This document shows positions 60,759-64,000 of a stretch of 64,000 bases of DNA, piece by piece. Position numbers and translations under genes: made by a program. The DNA comes from an uncultured Vibrio sp. (GTDB taxonomy: Bacteria > Pseudomonadota > Gammaproteobacteria > Enterobacterales > Vibrionaceae). Location of the stretch: positions 1 through 64,000 of the forward strand of contig NZ_CANLBV010000014.1 in the NCBI RefSeq assembly GCF_947488985.1. The letters run 5' to 3'. Each line of letters begins with the position of its first letter. The stretch's first letter is position 1. Under the pieces are notes generated by a model. That model had not been told where the DNA came from and ran no database searches. It was given only the letters and a program-made list of their open reading frames with translations.

Positions 60759-62872
60759 TCGAAAATACATCTATAAAAGAAATTGAACCTGTCAATTATG
60801 TCGATCAAAGCATAGATAACAGTATTATCAAAAAACACCTCCCTTCTATAAAAGTGATTTTGTCTGCATTTGATGGTAAAGATTATGATTCCTTATCCAA
60901 TATAGTTATAATTCCAGCCCCAAAAAACAAAGAGCCCATTATATTTTCTAATGACATATGGACAAACAAAGATTATATCGATGAGGGAGAAAGTTATCGA
61001 AAGGCAAATTTTTCGGGATTAACAGAAACTCTAAAAATTGAATTGAAGATTATCGGCTTATTTCTTTTCTGGTTCCAATCAAAAAAAGCAAAAATATCAT
61101 CTATTATACGGATAATAGAAAACCTTATCCTTATAAGCAAATCATTGCAGTCCTTGAGTGTAAGATCTATATATTGGTTAGATAGAGAGCCAATTAGAAA
61201 TAATTTCATAGCGAGATTCAACAAAGGGAGGGGCTCTGGAACGATAGATAATTACTTCAAATCCCTTGCCAAACTATGTGATATGCAACATACCTTTTTT
61301 GCAAGCTATGGATTCGTCCTCGAAACAAACTTCACAAATTACTCCCCTAAAAGAAAAAGCAATCAGACTTATTGTATGCCAATAGACATATTGCTAACCT
61401 ACTGGCGATCGTACATCAATTACTTTGACAACCTGCAAGTAAAACAAAGCAACTGGGAATACATATCTAACCTACCATATAAATACAGAAAATATTTGAA
61501 ATCAAAAAAACTTAAACACCATAACAACAACTGGCTATTTTATTTAGATGAATACTGTCAAGAAAAGCTTAAAGAGATAAGCCTAGATACTAAATGTAAC
61601 ACTCACCACCTAATCACCAAACGTACTGACGAAGATGTAAACGCTTATAAAAACAAGTCATACACATACGAAAAAGTTATCAATGGTAAAATCCAAAAAG
61701 TACCATTGTCTTCATACAACCGCAGATTTCCACAATATATAGTTGACATGGAAGACATATATACATTCTATAACAGAGTGGCATTAATTGCGTGTGAAGC
61801 TATCCAGGCAATGACTGGGCTAAGAAAAAGTGAAGCTGTCGTTTTAAAGTTTAATTGTCTAGTTGAGAACAAAGAGTACATTGGCATTAAATCAGCTTTA
61901 TTTAAGGGGGCGGATGAGGGTGGAATACAAGAAGTATGGGCTGCAGCTCCCTATGTGAAAACTATTATCAACAAAGTTAAACCTTTAGCTTCTTCAATCT
62001 TTAGACTGCCCACCAATGAACTAGATTCACATTACATTAAGACCAATGCTAGAGTATTTCATTCTTCTGGCTTCTACTCCCTTATGAAAAGTCAACGTAC
62101 ATCAGATAGACAACTAAATTGGGCAGAATCAAATGATATTTATATAACTAAAAAAGATATAGATGAATTTTGGCAGTTAAACCCAAATATATCGCTTAAA
62201 GAAAGAGTCGAATGCCATATTTTCGTTGGAGCTAAATGGCCAATAGAGCATCACCAATTTAGACGAAGTATCGCGGTACATGTTCGCCGTTTAGAATTAG
62301 TTACTATGAATCAACTTTCCTCACAATTAAAGCATATAGCTAAAACCGTAACTGAGTGGTACACAGAAGGCTATCTTAATATGAGTAATTACAAATTGGC
62401 CATTGCTGAAGAATTCGCGAAAGAGTTGGAGAAAGCAGATCTCGAAGTCTCTGCCTATATGGCCATGAAATTTCAGAATGGCAGCAACCTTTTTGGTAAA
62501 GGTGGTAAAACTCTGGAAAGTCAGAAGGAACTAGACAAAAAATTCAAAACTTATCAATCATTTGCACATGCAAAGTCTCTTGCAAGAAGAAATAAGTCTA
62601 AAGTCATGTCATTAGGTAATGGTATGTACTGCATGAATGGAGCCGAATGTGACTTTAAACCAGTCGTTCAATCATCTAACTGCCGACCAGATTGTGAAAA
62701 CTTAGTTGCTGACAAGGATTCCATACCCATTTGGATTAACAGATACAATAGGTTCCGTTCGCTATACCAGCAGTCTGTTGAGGACAATCAACCCTTGGCA
62801 AGCCAAGAGTTTTTACGTTTGGAAATGGAAACTTATAAGCAAGCACTCGAGTACTATGGAGTAATTCTATGA
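60746..62872 (+). CDS. Tyrosine recombinase, module 2 third gene (IntB-like)
   Basis: A 708-residue recombinase. Catalytic boxes are MTGLRKSEAVVLKF near 358, HHQFRRSIAVHVRR near 508, and LKHIAKTVTEWYTEGY near 530 with His and the nucleophile Tyr. A C-terminal Cys cluster (YCMNGAECDF ... NCRPDCENL) matches the zinc knuckle of the module 1 protein. It overlaps both neighbours, so all four genes are translated as a unit. Confidence 0.85.
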   Translation: MENLIENTSIKEIEPVNYVDQSIDNSIIKKHLPSIKVILSAFDGKDYDSLSNIVIIPAPKNKEPIIFSNDIWTNKDYIDEGESYRKANFSGLTETLKIELKIIGLFLFWFQSKKAKISSIIRIIENLILISKSLQSLSVRSIYWLDREPIRNNFIARFNKGRGSGTIDNYFKSLAKLCDMQHTFFASYGFVLETNFTNYSPKRKSNQTYCMPIDILLTYWRSYINYFDNLQVKQSNWEYISNLPYKYRKYLKSKKLKHHNNNWLFYLDEYCQEKLKEISLDTKCNTHHLITKRTDEDVNAYKNKSYTYEKVINGKIQKVPLSSYNRRFPQYIVDMEDIYTFYNRVALIACEAIQAMTGLRKSEAVVLKFNCLVENKEYIGIKSALFKGADEGGIQEVWAAAPYVKTIINKVKPLASSIFRLPTNELDSHYIKTNARVFHSSGFYSLMKSQRTSDRQLNWAESNDIYITKKDIDEFWQLNPNISLKERVECHIFVGAKWPIEHHQFRRSIAVHVRRLELVTMNQLSSQLKHIAKTVTEWYTEGYLNMSNYKLAIAEEFAKELEKADLEVSAYMAMKFQNGSNLFGKGGKTLESQKELDKKFKTYQSFAHAKSLARRNKSKVMSLGNGMYCMNGAECDFKPVVQSSNCRPDCENLVADKDSIPIWINRYNRFRSLYQQSVEDNQPLASQEFLRLEMETYKQALEYYGVIL

Positions 62873-63303
62873 ACAGCGTATTAAAGAATGCTGAAGATAG
62901 TGAGAAGGCGCTATTAGAGCTCATTTCCGAAGGAATGAAAATCAGCCAACACGCTGTAGAAAAAAAGGCTGGGCTTGCAAACGGAGCTTTGAATTATAAA
63001 CACCCCAGATATCAAGAGGTAAAGGAAAAGATTAATAAAGCTAAGCTCGCGTCTGAACCTAATCAAACACCGGTGAACAAGGAGTTAAAGGCCCACCTAG
63101 CAAAAGAACAAGCCTTGAAAGACAAGTACCGAAATGAAAAAAATCATTTAAAGCAACAACTTAAGAAACTGGAAGGTGAACGGTTAGAGCTGCTATATCA
63201 GATATATCACCTACAGCAATACGTAGCTAAGTTGGAGGGAAATGGCATTGGTAGCCCCAATGTAATACAATGCGAGCGTTCCACGCGGGGAACTACCCGT
63301 TGA
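62869..63303 (+). CDS. Small coiled-coil gene of recombinase module 2 (CDS4-like)
   Basis: A 144-residue protein. The N-terminal helical domain (residues 1-50) resembles a DNA-binding start (ISQHAVEKKAGLANGALNYK). A coiled coil follows from about 65 (LKDKYRNEKNHLKQQLKKLE, LLYQIYHLQQYVAKLE). It is the counterpart of the gene at 51143. ATG overlaps the recombinase stop (ATGA). Confidence 0.75.
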   Translation: MNSVLKNAEDSEKALLELISEGMKISQHAVEKKAGLANGALNYKHPRYQEVKEKINKAKLASEPNQTPVNKELKAHLAKEQALKDKYRNEKNHLKQQLKKLEGERLELLYQIYHLQQYVAKLEGNGIGSPNVIQCERSTRGTTR

Positions 63304-63324
63304 GTCTAAAAAAGGTGCTACTAG

Positions 63325-63633
63325 GTGACTGAATATAATATCGAAATCTCTGAATGGACTCCTTGTATCTCTGAAAAACTCGATCGTGGCTGTGGTGCCT
63401 GCTGTATCGCTCCATCTATTAGCACCCCAATACCAGGCATGCCAAATGGAAAACCTGCCGGCGTCCGTTGCATACAACTCAATGACAAAAATCTTTGTAA
63501 GATATTTGGATCACCAGATCGCCCTAGTGTATGTGACGATTTTAACAGTGACGAAACAATTTGCCACGCTGGCCCTCAAGTGGCGCTTCAAATACTGAAT
63601 GACCTCGAGTCTACGACTATCGGCGGGCAATAA
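63325..63633 (+). CDS. YkgJ family cysteine cluster protein
   Basis: A 102-residue protein with GTG start, 21 bp after module 2. It has the YkgJ-type Cys cluster CGACCIAP (23-30), with CIQLNDKNLCKIFG and RPSVCDDF following. It probably binds metal or a Fe-S cluster, as does YcgN, but is shorter and only distantly similar. It may be cargo of the second element. Function unknown. Confidence 0.78.
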   Translation: MTEYNIEISEWTPCISEKLDRGCGACCIAPSISTPIPGMPNGKPAGVRCIQLNDKNLCKIFGSPDRPSVCDDFNSDETICHAGPQVALQILNDLESTTIGGQ

Positions 63634-64000
63634 AGCCTGATCAAAAATTTACGTTTATAGCTACTCCATGAAGATGCCAACTTCTAAAGTTTGATCATTT
63701 CTTTGTTAGGACTGCGACCAAAAGCAGAATATGTGACAATAAAAATTGATCAGAAAGTTGCGACGGAATCGCTTGGTGATCACAATCTAGGCAATGCCTC
63801 TCTAGCACGGGTCTGGACAGAATGTATGGTACGCCCCGTTTTGCAAGTGATATACCCGATAACGGAGTTGGTTTGCGCTAATGTATTCAGAGTCATTTCG
63901 AGACCGTCATTAGTTCCAGCTCTACGATGAGATCCGCGCCAGATTGTCCTCAAAAACGTGAAAGCATGCTATTGGTATCGTAACTCACAACTGGACAAAA
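63634..64000. other. Right part of the island, no gene seen
   Basis: No supported gene; a 79-codon frame at 63691-63930 lacks family features. The region contains four TGATCA words (63638, 63692, 63748, 63778), two of them in the longer shared form TGATCA-AAA-TT-CG. It also holds the M4 motif at 63801-63832 and a GGACAAAA at the window edge. Confidence 0.5.
63801..63832. repeat. GCTAGC-like motif M4, candidate recombination site
   Basis: CTAGCACG (63802-63809) followed by TCTGGACA at the same spacing matches the right arm of M2 at 47412. The left side keeps TTGCC at the same distance. The centre reads TCTAGC. It lies 170 bp after the YkgJ gene, beyond recombinase module 2. Confidence 0.5.

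Noticed and set aside
63691-63930. 79-codon open frame near the window end.
   Set aside because: It overlaps the TGATCA cluster and the M4 motif and resembles no known family.

Overview
The window looks like a Vibrio chromosome, probably the Splendidus clade. The gapA, yeaD, rlmA, ChaN, AttEFGH-type and ycgN proteins read as Vibrionaceae proteins. The prophage has the HP1/K139-type P2-like layout, and two VCR-like attC sites are present. The species is an inference; no rRNA or other marker gene is in the window.

Region 1 (1-12260) is ordinary chromosome. It holds msrB, gapA (with a HexR-like operator and an intrinsic terminator), yeaD, rlmA, a ChaN-like haem lipoprotein behind a Fur-like box, a small hypothetical gene, a GNAT acetyltransferase, an AraC remnant between short tandem repeats, an EamA transporter, and a three-gene operon of the AttEFGH type (ABC ATPase, FtsX-like permease, AttH/CrtC-like lipoprotein).

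Region 2 (12261-44904) is a complete-looking P2-like prophage of about 32.6 kb. It is bounded by 27-bp imperfect direct repeats that I propose as attL and attR. From left to right it carries the tail, baseplate, lysis and head genes on the minus strand. Terminase, portal and a duplicated Ogr/Delta-type zinc-finger activator follow on the plus strand. Next come a two-gene accessory unit, a P2 gpA-type replication endonuclease with early genes on the minus strand, then CII, Cox, CI, a zinc-ribbon membrane protein and integrase. The tail chaperone gene ends in an A7 slippery site that opens a -1 frame extension just before the tape measure gene, as in P2 E/E'.

Region 3 (about 45.2 kb to the window end) is a composite mobile island. 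Two four-gene recombinase modules (three tyrosine recombinase-like genes plus one small coiled-coil gene, all overlapping or nearly so) lie back to back around ycgN. One runs leftward (51143-57039), the other rightward (57799-63303). The organisation matches the intA-CDS2-intB-CDS4 core that I recall for strand-biased circularizing integrative elements (Tn6283/SE) of Vibrio. Left of the minus-strand module, in the same orientation, lie two integron-type cassettes. One attC is split by an IS110/IS1111-type element. Beyond them is a Septu-like ATPase/HNH defence pair. A dyad motif centred on GCTAGC recurs at the module boundaries (51.07, 47.41 and 63.80 kb, and weakly at 45.20 kb). I read it as a candidate recombination site that built the island from parts.

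No tRNA, rRNA or CRISPR array was seen. Coordinates are read by eye. Family calls come from motif recognition, not from searches.
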